Shown here piece after piece: positions 52,525 to 64,000 of a DNA stretch of 64,000 nucleotides. The first letter of the stretch is position 1. Every line of letters begins with the position of its first letter. The stretch spans positions 2,626,102 to 2,690,101 of the forward strand of contig CM040453.1 in the NCBI GenBank assembly GCA_022749755.1. The letters are read 5' to 3'. A program made the translations under genes and the position numbers. The notes below the pieces were generated by a model. It had not been told where the DNA came from and ran no database searches. It saw only the letters and a program-made list of their open reading frames with translations. The DNA is from Azadirachta indica. Taxonomy: Eukaryota; Streptophyta; Magnoliopsida; Sapindales; Meliaceae.

Positions 52525-52760
52525 TGCTATTGGTTTCGGGGTTGTGAATGAAATGTGTAGTGCAAGGGAAGAAGAAAGAGAAACTAATAGAAGAAAATTA
52601 CAAGGTTCAATCGAATTGTTTTGTTGGTGTAGTATAGACCTTATCCTTTTCTTTCGTTGTTCTTGGCTCTGCTTATCCCTTTGATAAAACGCGCGTTTTA
52701 GCCTTTGGACGTTAAAACGCGCGGGACCGTCGCGTTCCGATTTCATATATTTCCAGTTAG
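52525..52760 (-). promoter_or_regulatory. PPL1 upstream region with CGCG palindrome
   Basis: TAAAACGCGCGTTTTA is a perfect 16-bp palindrome at 52685-52700, about 160 bp upstream of the PPL1 start. A second AAAACGCGCGGG lies at about 52714-52725. CGCG cores resemble binding sites of CAMTA-type calmodulin-binding factors. Confidence 0.45.
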
Positions 52761-55527
52761 TTGTATGTGTAGGTCCCACTTCTTTTTTTTGATAATTTTT
52801 TAAAAATGATTTTTGGAAAACTCGATAACAAAATTTTCCTTTCTTCTAGAAAATTCAATATTTGAGTTGTTGTTTCTAATCTATCTAATTTGCTGGTCAA
52901 ATTTATCAACTTGAAGTGAGTCAATACTGATTGACTACTTTGTTCAGCTTCTCATCTGGTGGAACAATAATTTTTTTATCTTTTATATTTTGAAAAAAAA
53001 AATGTAGACATCTTTAAATAATTAAGTGTCTATTTGGTTTAACTTTTTTATTGATTAAAAGGGTTTTTTTAACGATAAAAACTCTTTTTAAATTTTTTAA
53101 TGTCGTTTAGTTGACAATGAAAAAAAAAAAAATTTTTAAAATTAAAAATGCTGTTTTTCTTATTATATTGGAAGAAACTCAAAAATTTGAGTTTTTGATA
53201 TTAGAGCTTTCCCAGTTTTTTTAAAAAATAAAATTATCTAAAATACCCTTAATTTATTTTAAAAATTTTACGTAATTTTTTTAAAATAAAATATTAAAAA
53301 ATTTTATCTATTAAAATAATTATTTAAATTTTTTTCAAAAATTATTTGTGATAACCAAACAATTAATAAATTTTTATTGAAAACTCTACTCATAAAAATT
53401 TCACAGATAAAAATTTTACTTTAAAAAAGTCTATTCAAAAAACTGTATCAACCAGACCTTTAAGTATTTAATAGCAGAAATTGTAGGTTTTGAAACTTGG
53501 AAGGAACTGAAAGACTGTAATTAATATACCATTAGTTGATGTTTATAATGGAATCCAAAATCAAGCAAACGTATGTATACGTAGTACAAAAGGAAGTTTC
53601 ACTGTCACATGTTTTCGTAAACTATATATTCATTAGTGACCAGCTTTGACCAGCAAGCTTGATGCCCTTTTCTCTTTTAATTTTTTTTTTTTAATACAAG
53701 AACTGTGACACATGCCAATTATTAAAGGTATGCTATGGGATTCGGCTATCTATCTTGTTCACATATATATATATATATAAATATATATTAAATAAAGAAT
53801 AATGTTTATGTATAAAAATAAAATACAAATTATATGCCTCATTGACAAGATATATCTAACGATAGAATTGTTAATGGCTACCAAAAATTTTATTATGAGG
53901 TTAAAAAAGTGATAATTTTGAAGTATATATTAATAACTATTATAAGTAGCTCTCACGTTAATTAAAATATAAATTTTTTATTTTAATTTTATAAGCGCAA
54001 CATTACTCATAAGTAAAAAAAAAATAAAAAATTTTTCATTTAAAATTCATGTTTATTCGAGAATAGTGTAGAAAATGACACAATTGTATATTTTTATTAT
54101 AAAACAAAATAAAAAATAGTTATAAGCATATAATGTCAATATTTGACAACAATACTGCAATAATTTATTTGTTATATTAGATTTATCAATGTTTGGTATT
54201 GATATCATTCTTATACTATATCCAAACGATTAATAATCTAAAATTAAATCTATTTCCTATTAGTTTCCATCGCTGAGCAAATAGGAATAGCAGTACCAAC
54301 AACATGTGCGTGTTATAAAGAAAGCACTGATTATTTGCTTTTAGATTTATTGTGCGTCTTAATATTTTCCCAAACACCACCTCGTTTTAATCAATTATTA
54401 AACCTGATAAAAAAAAAAAGGGAAAAAGAGAAATCATCAAACACAGCCTTAAAACGGCAAACAATAAGGAAAAAGGGCCCAAGAGGGAACAGATCAAATG
54501 GACTGGCATAAGAAAAAAAAAAAAAAGAGAAGGAAGGCTCACTTACTCAATGATGTCTGCTTCTAAATATACTTTATTTTATGCTTTTTCCCCTCACTCG
54601 GGTCACGCTAACCTCACCCACCGCACCACATAAATCCCCCACGTGTCGCCCCCACCATACACTCCCCACGATATTTTCGCCATTTCGATGTCTTTCGCAC
54701 GGCTGTTTCCGACCCGTTTTCTTGAAATTACTGCCTTGCCTCGCTGTTTCTGCTTCGAACGCTTAAGCCGCGTTTGTCTAAAATTTGAAGTGCTTTTCAC
54801 TTCCCTTGCGAGTAATGAATCTCCACTGAGAAAAAGTATATATATATATATATATATATATTTTCTTTAGAACGCCGTTATAGGTAGGTCTAATTAGACA
54901 CAATATGAAAATATTTTTGAAAAAATTTGATGTTGACGTGATGATATTTTACTCTTTTAAAGTATTTTTACTCTAAAAAGTTCCATTTATTTTTCGTGTA
55001 ACACTATCAAATAAATATAAAAAGTTAATCCTAATTTTATATGAATGCTTTTTGATGGTAGCCAAACATAGCCTAAGTTGTATTGTACAGTTCAAAAGAA
55101 ATAAAATCTCGAGAAGCAAGTGCGCAACTCATCGCCGGCTTTTGACCGTTAACCTAACAAAAACTTCCGCAAATGAAAACAAAAACAGATTAAAAATTAA
55201 CAGCAACAAAATCAGGAATCGAAGGGAAACAGCAAAAAAACTTTAAGTTTCTTCTTGGTTCATTTCCTGTCACTGAGGGTGACCCAGTTTTCTCCCCTCT
55301 CCTCTTACAGCCTTCTTCTTTGACTGAATCTCCGTCAACCTCAACATTCACTCTTTGGAAACACAAAAACTAACCAAAAGCAAAAATTGAATCGTTTTGC
55401 TTTCAGAATTAAAATATTTCCTCTAAATTTAGCGGATCTGCTAAATTTGGAGGGAGGGATAGAGTTTCAGTTAGGGTTTTTGGAAGCTGCAGAGATTTTG
55501 ATTTGTTTTGATAGTTTCTAAGCGAAG
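52761..55527. other. Divergent intergenic region between PPL1 and ABCB20
   Basis: No gene recognised. It contains a candidate MITE (53020-53470), AT runs (about 53762-53790 and 54838-54861), an ACGTGTC element in CCCCACGTGTCGCC near 54640, and the probable ABCB20 5' UTR from about 55260. Confidence 0.5.
53020..53470. repeat. Candidate MITE with imperfect terminal inverted repeats
   Basis: An AT-rich segment begins TTAAGTGTCTATTTGGTTTA and ends with the approximate reverse complement (ATCAACCAGACCTTTAA). Ends of this GTCTGTTTGGTT type are common on hAT-like MITEs. Inverted repeats are imperfect and I could not settle a target duplication. Confidence 0.45.
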
Positions 55528-57401
55528 ATGATGATATCGAGGGGATTGTTTGGGTGGTCCCCGCCCCACATACAGCCGCTAACGCCTGTATCGGAGGTGT
55601 CGGAGCCGCCGGAGTCTCCATCTCCGTACTTGGACCCGGGTGCGGAGGCGGCTGCAGCTGCGGCGCAGGCGCAGGCGGAGGAAGCTGAGGAGATGGAAGA
55701 GGCGGAAGAGATGGAGCCGCCGCCGGCTGCAGTACCGTTCTCGAGGCTGTTCGCTTGTGCAGACCGGCTGGACTGGGTGCTCATGATCGTTGGCTCGCTC
55801 GCAGCTGCAGCTCATGGAACGGCTCTAGTTGTGTACTTGCATTACTTCGCTAAGGTCATTGAAGTTCTTAGTATGCACGGAAGATCGGAGCAGCAGTACG
55901 AGAGGTTTAAAGAGGTGAGTGATTTCATTTTTTTCCTTCTGTATGAAGCTGATTTATTGTAATGGAGTGAGTTTTGTGCTAATATTTGTATTAAGTTCAG
56001 GTGAATTTCAGTATTTTGATTAAATATGAAGCTCGTAATCAATAAATTGCGATTTGCTTTCTGTTTGATTCTAGGGTTTTCTTGGTTCTCACCCGAGGAA
56101 GCAAAAAGTTTGTTTATGTTTCATTTTATTCTCTCTCTCATTCCGTTGTGGAGAGTGTTACTAGTTCAGGTTCTTATCTATAATGGAAGATTTTTTAATG
56201 TTGATATGTTATCTAAAGATGAATTTTACTCCAAAAGAACTTGCTTTCTATGGGGATTCTTTTCCGTTATACAACATTTTGAGTACTACTTCATTAGCTT
56301 ACAGCTTCTGGGTTTGGAAGAGTAGTTCGCTGTAGTTTTAGAATTTTTGTGATTCAACAAAATACATAGACGGAGTTGTGCATAGAAAGATTTTGCAGCT
56401 CAGAACTATTGTTGGATTGGCGATGCTTTTTCCTTTATAAATAATCTGATCTGGTTGTAGTAGAATTTTGTATTTCTGGGTGATTATGTGACAATCTGTT
56501 GGGAATATTGACACCAGAATGAAGTTAGATAAGAAGTTTATTTTTGCTAAAAAGGAAAAAAGAAACAGTGAATTCTTGTGTAGCGGTGAAAGATATAATT
56601 TAAGTACAACATTATTATTTTGCCTATGTTGATGGGGAAATATATTATTTAATAGTTGTAGTATCCATCTTGTAAGTTCTATGATTGTGAAGATCCCCTA
56701 AATATATTTACATGCATCTTCATAGTTTGTATGAGCTGCTTTTGATATGCAGTTATCAGAAAGTGAGTAAAATGTAAAATTTTTGTTTGCATTGGCTTTT
56801 TAGCTGCAATAAGACAAAGCAGTATGTTGATTCCTCATCTTCTGTGAAGAGTTTGTAGTTTAGTTGACATTTTAGATATTTCTTTGATAGGGAGTATTAA
56901 GGGCTCCTTCAGTGTCAGAAGCATATTGGTGTCCATCTGGCAATATTCATGTCTCTAGATTGAGACATTAAGACATTTATCTTCTTTTTTTGTTACCTTT
57001 CAGTTTTAGACAGCTATGATACCAAGATAATGAACCATAAAGCTTTTCACTACTGTATTTTGGAGGCAGATAATTTGTTCACAACATGTTTGGTGATCCA
57101 ATGAGATGTTGTATTGGGGTCAAATTCAGCTGTGTTTGGGAGAATTTCAACCTCTTATTACATACATTACTATATATATCTACATTATCTCCATTATAGA
57201 ATTACGACTGTAATCTCTGTTTAGAAGGAAGGATGCTTCACATAGCATAGCCATAAGCTTTTTCAAAGTATTGGATTATTGTGACAACTAAAGGAGAAGT
57301 GAATTTTCCATTTCTATATCAGCTGACCCCTTGTCCCTGTCGGAGTTGGATTATCTATTGTATTTGATGTTGATTAGGCCTCCTTTGCTGGTTCTGTGCT
57401 T

Positions 57402-57439
<38 letters not shown>

Positions 57440-60400
57440 GAAATGAGAAAATGCCCAAAATATTTAGGCACTTAATCCTTTTGAAACACTGTATTGCAAA
57501 AAACATGAGCAAGAGTATTTTCTTAGTCCTTTAGGATATTTGATATTCCATTTAATTCAACATACGTTTAGTGTGTTTTGTTGCAGCTGAAAGTTGTGCA
57601 TATACAGTGGCATTCATTTAACTGCTGAGTTTTTGTTTTTTTTGCAGCTTGCGTTGTACATTGTTTATATAGCTGTGGGTGTTTTTGCTGCTGGTTGGAT
57701 TGGTAAATTTCAATATTGACTCTGAATTAGATAAACATTGTGTTTTTTCATTTTATCTCTTGAATGATGCTTCTTAGCAGCTTTTGATTCTTACTTGTTC
57801 TCTGTAATAGAGGTTTCATGTTGGATTTTGACTGGAGAACGGCAGACTGCTGTCATTAGATCTAAATATGTTCAAGTGTTGCTTAACCAAGACATGAGTT
57901 TTTTTGATACCTATGGGAACAATGGGGATATTGTGAGCCAAGTGTTGAGTGATGTGCTGCTCATCCAGTCTGCCCTTAGTGAGAAAGTACGTTTGAGCTA
58001 AAGTTTTGCCTCATAACTTGTTCATCCTATAGTAATTAATTATCTGGTGGGCCTTCCCCCGAAAAATACTATTTGAGCTCTTATAATTGGCCCTTTATGA
58101 TGCAGGTTGGAAATTATATACATAACATGGCAACATTTTTCAGTGGTCTTGTTATTGGATTTGTCAACTGTTGGGAGTTGCACTCATAACTTTAGCCACG
58201 GGCCCATTTATCGTCGCTGCTGGAGGGATATCAAATATATTTCTGCATAGGCTTGCTGAGAATATTCAAGATGCTTATGCTGAAGCAGCTAGCATTGCTG
58301 AACAGGTATCTCTCTCTTTTTCTACCTCCCTTGCTCTCTCCTTCCATCTTGATTTGACATGTCCTGGGAGTGTAGGCTTGCTGAGAATATTTTTGGTATT
58401 TCGGTTTAGATTTTTCTTGATGATGAAAACTTGCTGATGTTGATTCTTCTAGAGTTGAGAGCTGAACTTTATAGTTCTGAGTGATATCTCTAAAATCAAT
58501 TTAATTGCAGCTGTTGCTTTTGTTCTGTATGAGATAAAGTATGATTGTTGATCTTGTTGGTTATGACCAATTGTTTATTGACTTTCAGAATGTCAAATGA
58601 GAAATGGCTTAGCTTGCTACTAATCTAAGTGGGCCTTTTGTCTTGTTATGCGATTTGTGTCATGCGTCTTTTCAAGAACATTATGCTTCCACATACCAAT
58701 GCTCAATTGCTTCTGCTGTTGAAGATTTATTAACTGTGATTCTAACATGCAAATAATCTGTTAAATTATGCAGGCTGTCTCTTATATTAGAACGTTATAT
58801 GCATTTACGAATGAAACCTTGGCCAAGTATTCCTATGCAACCTCGCTGCAAGCTACTTTGAGATATGGCATACTTATTAGTCTTGTTCAAGGACTTGGAC
58901 TTGGATTTACATATGGTCTTGCAATATGTTCTTGTGCCTTACAACTTTGGGTTGGAAGATTCCTAGTCACGCATGGCAAAGCTCATGGTGGTGAAATTAT
59001 AACAGCTTTATTTGCAGTGATTTTAAGTGGCCTGTAAGCATCTTGATCTCTTTTTTTCCTGCTGCATTCCATTTCTTGCTTTCTTATCTGTTATTTCTCG
59101 TCTTTTATAGTGGGTTAAATCAGGCTGCCACAAACTTCTATTCATTTGACCAAGGGCGAATTGCTGCGTATAGACTTTTTGAGATGATAAGCAGATCATC
59201 CTCCACTACTAATCACGACGGGAACACTCTACCATCTGTGCATGGAAATATTGAGTTTAGGAATGTGTATTTCAGCTACCTTTCTCGTCCTGAGATCCCT
59301 ATCTTGAGTGGATTTTACCTCACTGTACCTGCTAAAAAAGCAGTGGCACTTGTTGGCAGAAATGGATCTGGGAAAAGCAGTATTATTCCACTGATGGAGC
59401 GGTTTTATGACCCTACATTAGGTGATTTGGCCATAATATACTGTTTTAGTGATGGTGCTTGTACAATCACTTCATTTAAAGTTTCACTGAAGTTCTTAGT
59501 GATTATGTCTGCTTGGAGATTCTAATTGTTTTTTCTATTTTGTGATGCAGGAGAAGTTCTTTTGGATGGAGAAAATATTAAAAACCTGAAACTGGAATGG
59601 TTGAGAAGCCAAATAGGACTTGTCACTCAGGAACCTGCATTGCTGAGTTTGAGTATAAGAGAGAATATTGCTTATGGGCGAAATGCTACTTTGGATCAGA
59701 TTGAAGAGGCTGCTAAAATAGCTCATGCTCATACATTTATCAGCTCTCTGGAGAAAGGATACGAGACACAGGTGGAAATTGAAAACTGTCCTGAGAAATT
59801 CTTTCCTGGTTGGCCTTTTCTTCCTAGTAATTAATTTGCATACATTTCAGGTGGGTAGAGCTGGTTTGGCTTTGACAGAAGAGCAGAAGATAAAACTTTC
59901 TATAGCTAGAGCTGTGCTTTTAAACCCATCAATTCTCCTTCTTGATGAGGTCACTGGGGGGCTTGATTTTGAAGCTGAAAGAGCTGTTCAGGAGGCTCTA
60001 GATCTGCTCATGTTGGGACGCTCAACTATTATAATAGCTCGACGGCTTAGTCTTATAAGGAATGCTGATTACATTGCTGTGATGGAGGAGGGTCAGCTAG
60101 TTGAAATGGGCACACATGATGAACTATTAACCCTAGATGGTCTATATGCAGAGCTTCTTAAATGTGAAGAGGCAGCAAAAACTTCCTAGGAGGTATGCAT
60201 GTTGCGATTGGAAATATCATGGTTGAGAAAGTATTCTTGTCATTTGAAAATTTGCTTCTCTAATTGATGTAGAAAATTACTTCTAACTAATGCTTTATGG
60301 GATGCGTATTCCATCCAGGATGCCTGTTGGAAACTACAAGGAGACTGCAACATTCCAAATTGAAAAGGATTCTTCTGCAAGTCACAGCTTCCAAGAACCA

Positions 60401-63181
60401 TCATCCCCTAAAATGAATAAATCACCCTCTCTACAGAGAGTTGGCATATTTAGGCCCACAGATGGTGCCTTTGACCCTCAAGAATCACCTAAAGTTCGCA
60501 GCCCACCATCAGAGAAAATGCTAGAAAATGGTCTGCCCATGGATGCAGCTGATAAGGAACCATCAATTAGAAGGCAGGATAGTTTTGAAATGAGATTACC
60601 GGAGTTACCCAAGATTGATGTTCACTCTACAAATCGACAAACCTCAAATGGTTCAGACCCAGAATCTCCAATATCACCCCTTTTGACATCTGATCCTAAA
60701 AATGAACGCTCTCATTCTCAGACTTTTAGTCGGCCCCATAGTCACTCTGATGATTTTCCAACAAAGGTTAGGGAAGCAAAGGAGACACAACATCGGAAAG
60801 CGCCGTCTTTTTGGAGATTGGCGCAACTTAGTTTTGCAGAGTGGCTCTATGCTGTCCTAGGTAGCATTGGTGCTGCCATTTTTGGTTCTTTCAATCCTCT
60901 TCTTGCTTATGTTATTGCACTGATAGTAACGGCTTATTATAGAGGTGATGAAAATCATCACCTACGGCAGGAAGTGGACAAATGGTGCCTGATAATTGCC
61001 TGCATGGGTGTAGTGACTGTTGTTGCCAACTTTTTGCAGCATTTCTACTTTGGTATCATGGGGGAGAAAATGACCGAACGAGTGAGGCGAATGATGTTCT
61101 CAGGTGAATGGACACTTCCTGAATATCTTTGTAACTTTTTCTTTGTATACTTAATTCTTTGTATGCTTTCTTACCTCATTAATGCTCTATGTGTGACAGC
61201 AATGCTACGCAATGAAGTTGGGTGGTTTGATGAAGATGAGAATAGTGCTGACACCTTATCCATGCGCTTGGCGAATGATGCTACGTTCGTTCGAGCTGCT
61301 TTCAGCAACCGCCTTTCAATATTCATACAGGACAGTACTGCTGTCATTGTGGCTGTCCTTATTGGGATGCTGCTACAATGGCGATTGGCACTTGTAGCAT
61401 TGGCAACCTCACCAATTCTTACTGTTTCTGCCATTGCACAGGTTTGCACTGTCACTATGCTTTCAGATGTAATACTCATGTAGTTCCACCAAGATTTGAC
61501 TTTTTGTAATGGCCTTTTAGATTAATAAAGCAATATTGCTTCTTTTAATAAACCTTCTGATTCTTATACACCTTGAAGAAATGATTTGGGGTATCCCTTG
61601 TATTATATAATTGTGGTGTTTTCTCCAAGTCACAAGATATAGTCACCAAGGTTGCAATTTTGTGAAAAAAATATTTTTATTATTGTTGATTTTGGGTTCT
61701 ATAAGATATTTTTGTAGCTTTCTTTTGGCTGTTTTAGGGATCCCTCGTACTTCAGCTTTACGTATCTTTGTGTGTGTGTTTCTGAAAAAACTATAATTAA
61801 AACTTTTTACTCATCCCTTAAACTGAAAAAAGGAAAGAATGTTTTGCTCCCATTGTCATTTTATTTTCCTGTTTCTCTTTGATGAAGAAGTCTTGTTACA
61901 TCTAGTATTTTTTTCTTCAAATCTGAGCAGTTATCAAATTATGTTTTGCAGAAATTGTGGCTTGCCGGATTTTCAAGGGGTATCCAGGAGATGCACAGAA
62001 AGGCCTCATTGGTCCTTGAGGATGCAGTTAGGAATATTTACACTGTTGTAGCATTCTGTGCTGGTAACAAGGTAATGGATCTTTATAGATTGCAACTGAA
62101 GAAAATATTCAAGCAGAGTTTTTTTCCACGGTATGGCAATTGGGTTTGCATTTGGCTTTTCACAGTTTCTTCTTTTTGCCTGTAATGCTCTTCTGCTTTG
62201 GTACACTGCGATCTCTGTTAGAGATCGCCATATGGATTTGCCTACTGCTCTCAAGGAGTATATGGTTTTTTCTTTTGCGACATTTGCACTTGTAGAGCCC
62301 TTTGGATTGGCTCCATATATACTGAAGCGGCGTAAATCACTCATTTCAGTATTTGAAATTATAGACCGAGTGCCTAAGATTGAGCCAGATGATAACTCAG
62401 CATTGAAGCCCCCAAATGTCTATGGAAGTATTGAGTTGAAAAATGTTGATTTTTGTTATCCAAGTCGGCCAGAGGTGTTGGTATTGAGTAATTTCAGTCT
62501 CAAGGTGAATGGGGGACAAACCGTGGCCGTGGTTGGAGTTTCCGGGTCTGGAAAAAGCACTATAATATCTCTGATAGAGAGATTTTATGATCCAGTTGCG
62601 GGCCAGGTTCTACTAGACGGACGGGATCTAAAACTCTATAATTTGAGATGGTTGAGAAACCATTTAGGTCTTGTTCAGAGGAACCCATTATCTTCTCAAC
62701 AACAATAAGGGAAAATATTATATATGCAAGGCATAATGCCAGTGAAGCTGAGATGAAAGAGGCTGCTAGAATAGCTAATGCGCATCATTTTATAAGCAGC
62801 TTACCTCATGGTTATGACACACATGTGGGAATGAGGGGGGTGGACTTGACGCCTGGACAAAAACAGAGAATTGCTATAGCCCGAGTGGTGCTGAAGAATG
62901 CACCCATCTTGTTGTTGGATGAAGCTAGCTCATCCATCGAGTCTGAGTCTAGCCGAGTAGTACAGGAAGCCCTCGATACGCTGATAATGGGGAACAAAAC
63001 AACTATTCTGATTGCTCATAGGGCTGCAATGATGAGGCATGTTGACAACATAGTAGTTCTTAATGGAGGGCGAATTGTGGAAGAAGGGACCCATGATTCT
63101 TTGGTGGCAAAGAATGGGTTGTACGTCCGTTTGATGCAACCTCACTTTGGAAAGGGTTTACGCCAACATCGATTGGTATAG
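55528..63181 (+). CDS. ABCB20: ABC transporter B, ABCB6/ABCB20 type; four frame breaks as written
   Basis: A full-size plasma-membrane ABCB (TMD-NBD-TMD-NBD); Arabidopsis ABCB6 and ABCB20 act in auxin transport. Exons: 55528-55914, 57648-57702, 57811-57986, 58106-58305, 58774-59033, 59111-59421, 59551-59771, 59851-60192, 60319-61103, 61200-61441, 61952-63181. The N-terminus MMISRGLFGWSPPHIQPL and C-terminus GKGLRQHRLV match the family. NBD1 has Walker A GRNGSGKSS, Walker B ILLLDE, a degenerate signature (TEEQ) and R in place of the H-loop histidine (IIIARRLSL). NBD2 is canonical (GVSGSGKST, TPGQ, AHR). Four one-base breaks: one base missing near 58177, one extra in the A-run at 60177-60181, one extra in the T-run at 62119-62125, one missing near 62678. 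They sum to zero; restored length is about 1,402 residues. As written, translation stops at 58189, after about 233 residues. Confidence 0.92.
57404..57436. repeat. (CT)n microsatellite in ABCB20 intron 1
   Basis: About 16 uninterrupted CT units. Confidence 0.95.
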
Positions 63182-64000
63182 GGTTGGAATATTTGTGAAT
63201 GCAACTTATATTACGTACATGATGGTCGAGTTGTATAGTTCTCATTATTATGCTCCAATTTGAAATTGCTGAAATTCTAGCTTGACGTACGTATGCCTGG
63301 TGGTTGCTTATGTGTTGAATATCGATCTAGTTGGAGTTAATTTCCCGAATGAGCAGCTTAAATAGGGGATAAATATATGAGAATAATTGATAATCGAGGC
63401 TTGTAACGGATACGGCTAGCTGGATATTGTTGAAAGAACAGGGTGGCAATCGGCAGTAGTATTTATATTGTTCATCAGACGTAGGAGGACTTAGAAGTAG
63501 CAGAGAGGGGTTTGAGAGGGGTTTGATTGGCATGCAGCTGGTGGGTGGAGGGGGCTAGATGCATATTCTTTTTGGAGGCAAGCTTTGTTCCTATTTGTCT
63601 CCAAGGTATATTGATTTGTTTATTAATCAGAGATAAAGTTAACTGAAGTAGTATCACTGACTGAGGTGTGTGTGTTCTTGGTTTTTCTTATTTTATTTTT
63701 AATTTTTAATTTTTTGGGTTTTGGTTATTCTATTCCTTCATTTTCATTTTCTGGTTCTCCTTAATGCAAAATTTGTAACTAAGCAGCAGCTAGCTCGTAG
63801 TCGGATATATGTTGAATGTGTGTTGGCTGTAAATCTTACATTTGTGAATCCCATGAAATTTTAAGGTTAGAAGAGGAGAGTAAGTGAGAGAATTTGTTGT
63901 AATCTTTTTGTATATAATTTAAAGACGCTTGCTAATAGTTAATTGTGAAATGTTTTACGTCTGTCCGCCCTAAAATCCAATTGATTCTTATGATTAATAA
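63182..64000. other. ABCB20 3' flank
   Basis: Probable 3' UTR followed by spacer. A short tandem GGGGTTTGAGA-type repeat lies near 63506-63528. No other gene recognised. Confidence 0.5.

Noticed and set aside
53020..53470. Firm assignment of the inverted-repeat segment to a transposon superfamily
   Set aside because: The ends are imperfect and no target duplication could be fixed, so it is listed only as a candidate.
55518..55815. Long minus-strand open frames opposite ABCB20 exon 1
   Set aside because: They are shadows of the GC-rich, alanine/glutamate-rich coding exon on the plus strand.
61839..62344. Extra open frames around 62000
   Set aside because: They are the ABCB20 last exon read in alternative frames around the T-run at 62119-62125.

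Overview
The window is nuclear DNA of a flowering plant: intron-rich genes with GT-AG junctions, AT-rich spacers, plant-only families (SULTR4, DUF674, PsbP-like), a plant snRNA promoter and small LTR elements. The proteins look like those of a rosid eudicot. From memory the ABCB protein most resembles Citrus or another member of Sapindales, but nothing here proves the genus.

Layout. On the minus strand lie a U12 minor-spliceosome snRNA gene (2447-2602), a 17-exon SULTR4-type vacuolar sulfate transporter (3205-12138) carrying a complete miniature LTR element in an intron, a 6-exon MTP11 manganese transporter (15337-18474) and a tRNA-His(GTG) (20606-20677). On the plus strand lie a 15-exon HEXO1 beta-hexosaminidase (21846-27692) with a solo LTR of the same family in an intron, and the MAP kinase phosphatase MKP1 (30940-34403). 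Next comes a DUF674 cluster: one decayed copy, two intact plus-strand genes, one truncated copy and one intact minus-strand gene (36911-43897). Then come ribosomal protein RPL23A (47787-49253, plus), PsbP-like protein PPL1 (52524 down to 49899, minus) and a two-NBD ABC transporter of the ABCB6/ABCB20 type (55528-63181, plus).

The genes do not form an operon or a joint pathway. What links them is conserved order: from memory, MTP11, RPL23A, a PsbP-like gene and ABCB6 sit together at Arabidopsis At2g39450-39480, while HEXO1, MKP1, RPL23A, ABCB20 and PPL1 sit at At3g55260-55330. This window carries both sets interleaved, as expected of the ancestral segment before the Arabidopsis duplication.

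Odd points: MKP1 has a 4-bp tandem duplication that breaks its frame, PPL1 has a one-base frame break near its end, and the ABCB gene has four one-base breaks with a net length change of zero. The genes left of MKP1 read cleanly. The breaks may be assembly errors, null alleles or real decay; sequence alone cannot decide. I see no clearly new biological system. The least obvious feature is the U12 snRNA gene with its promoter.
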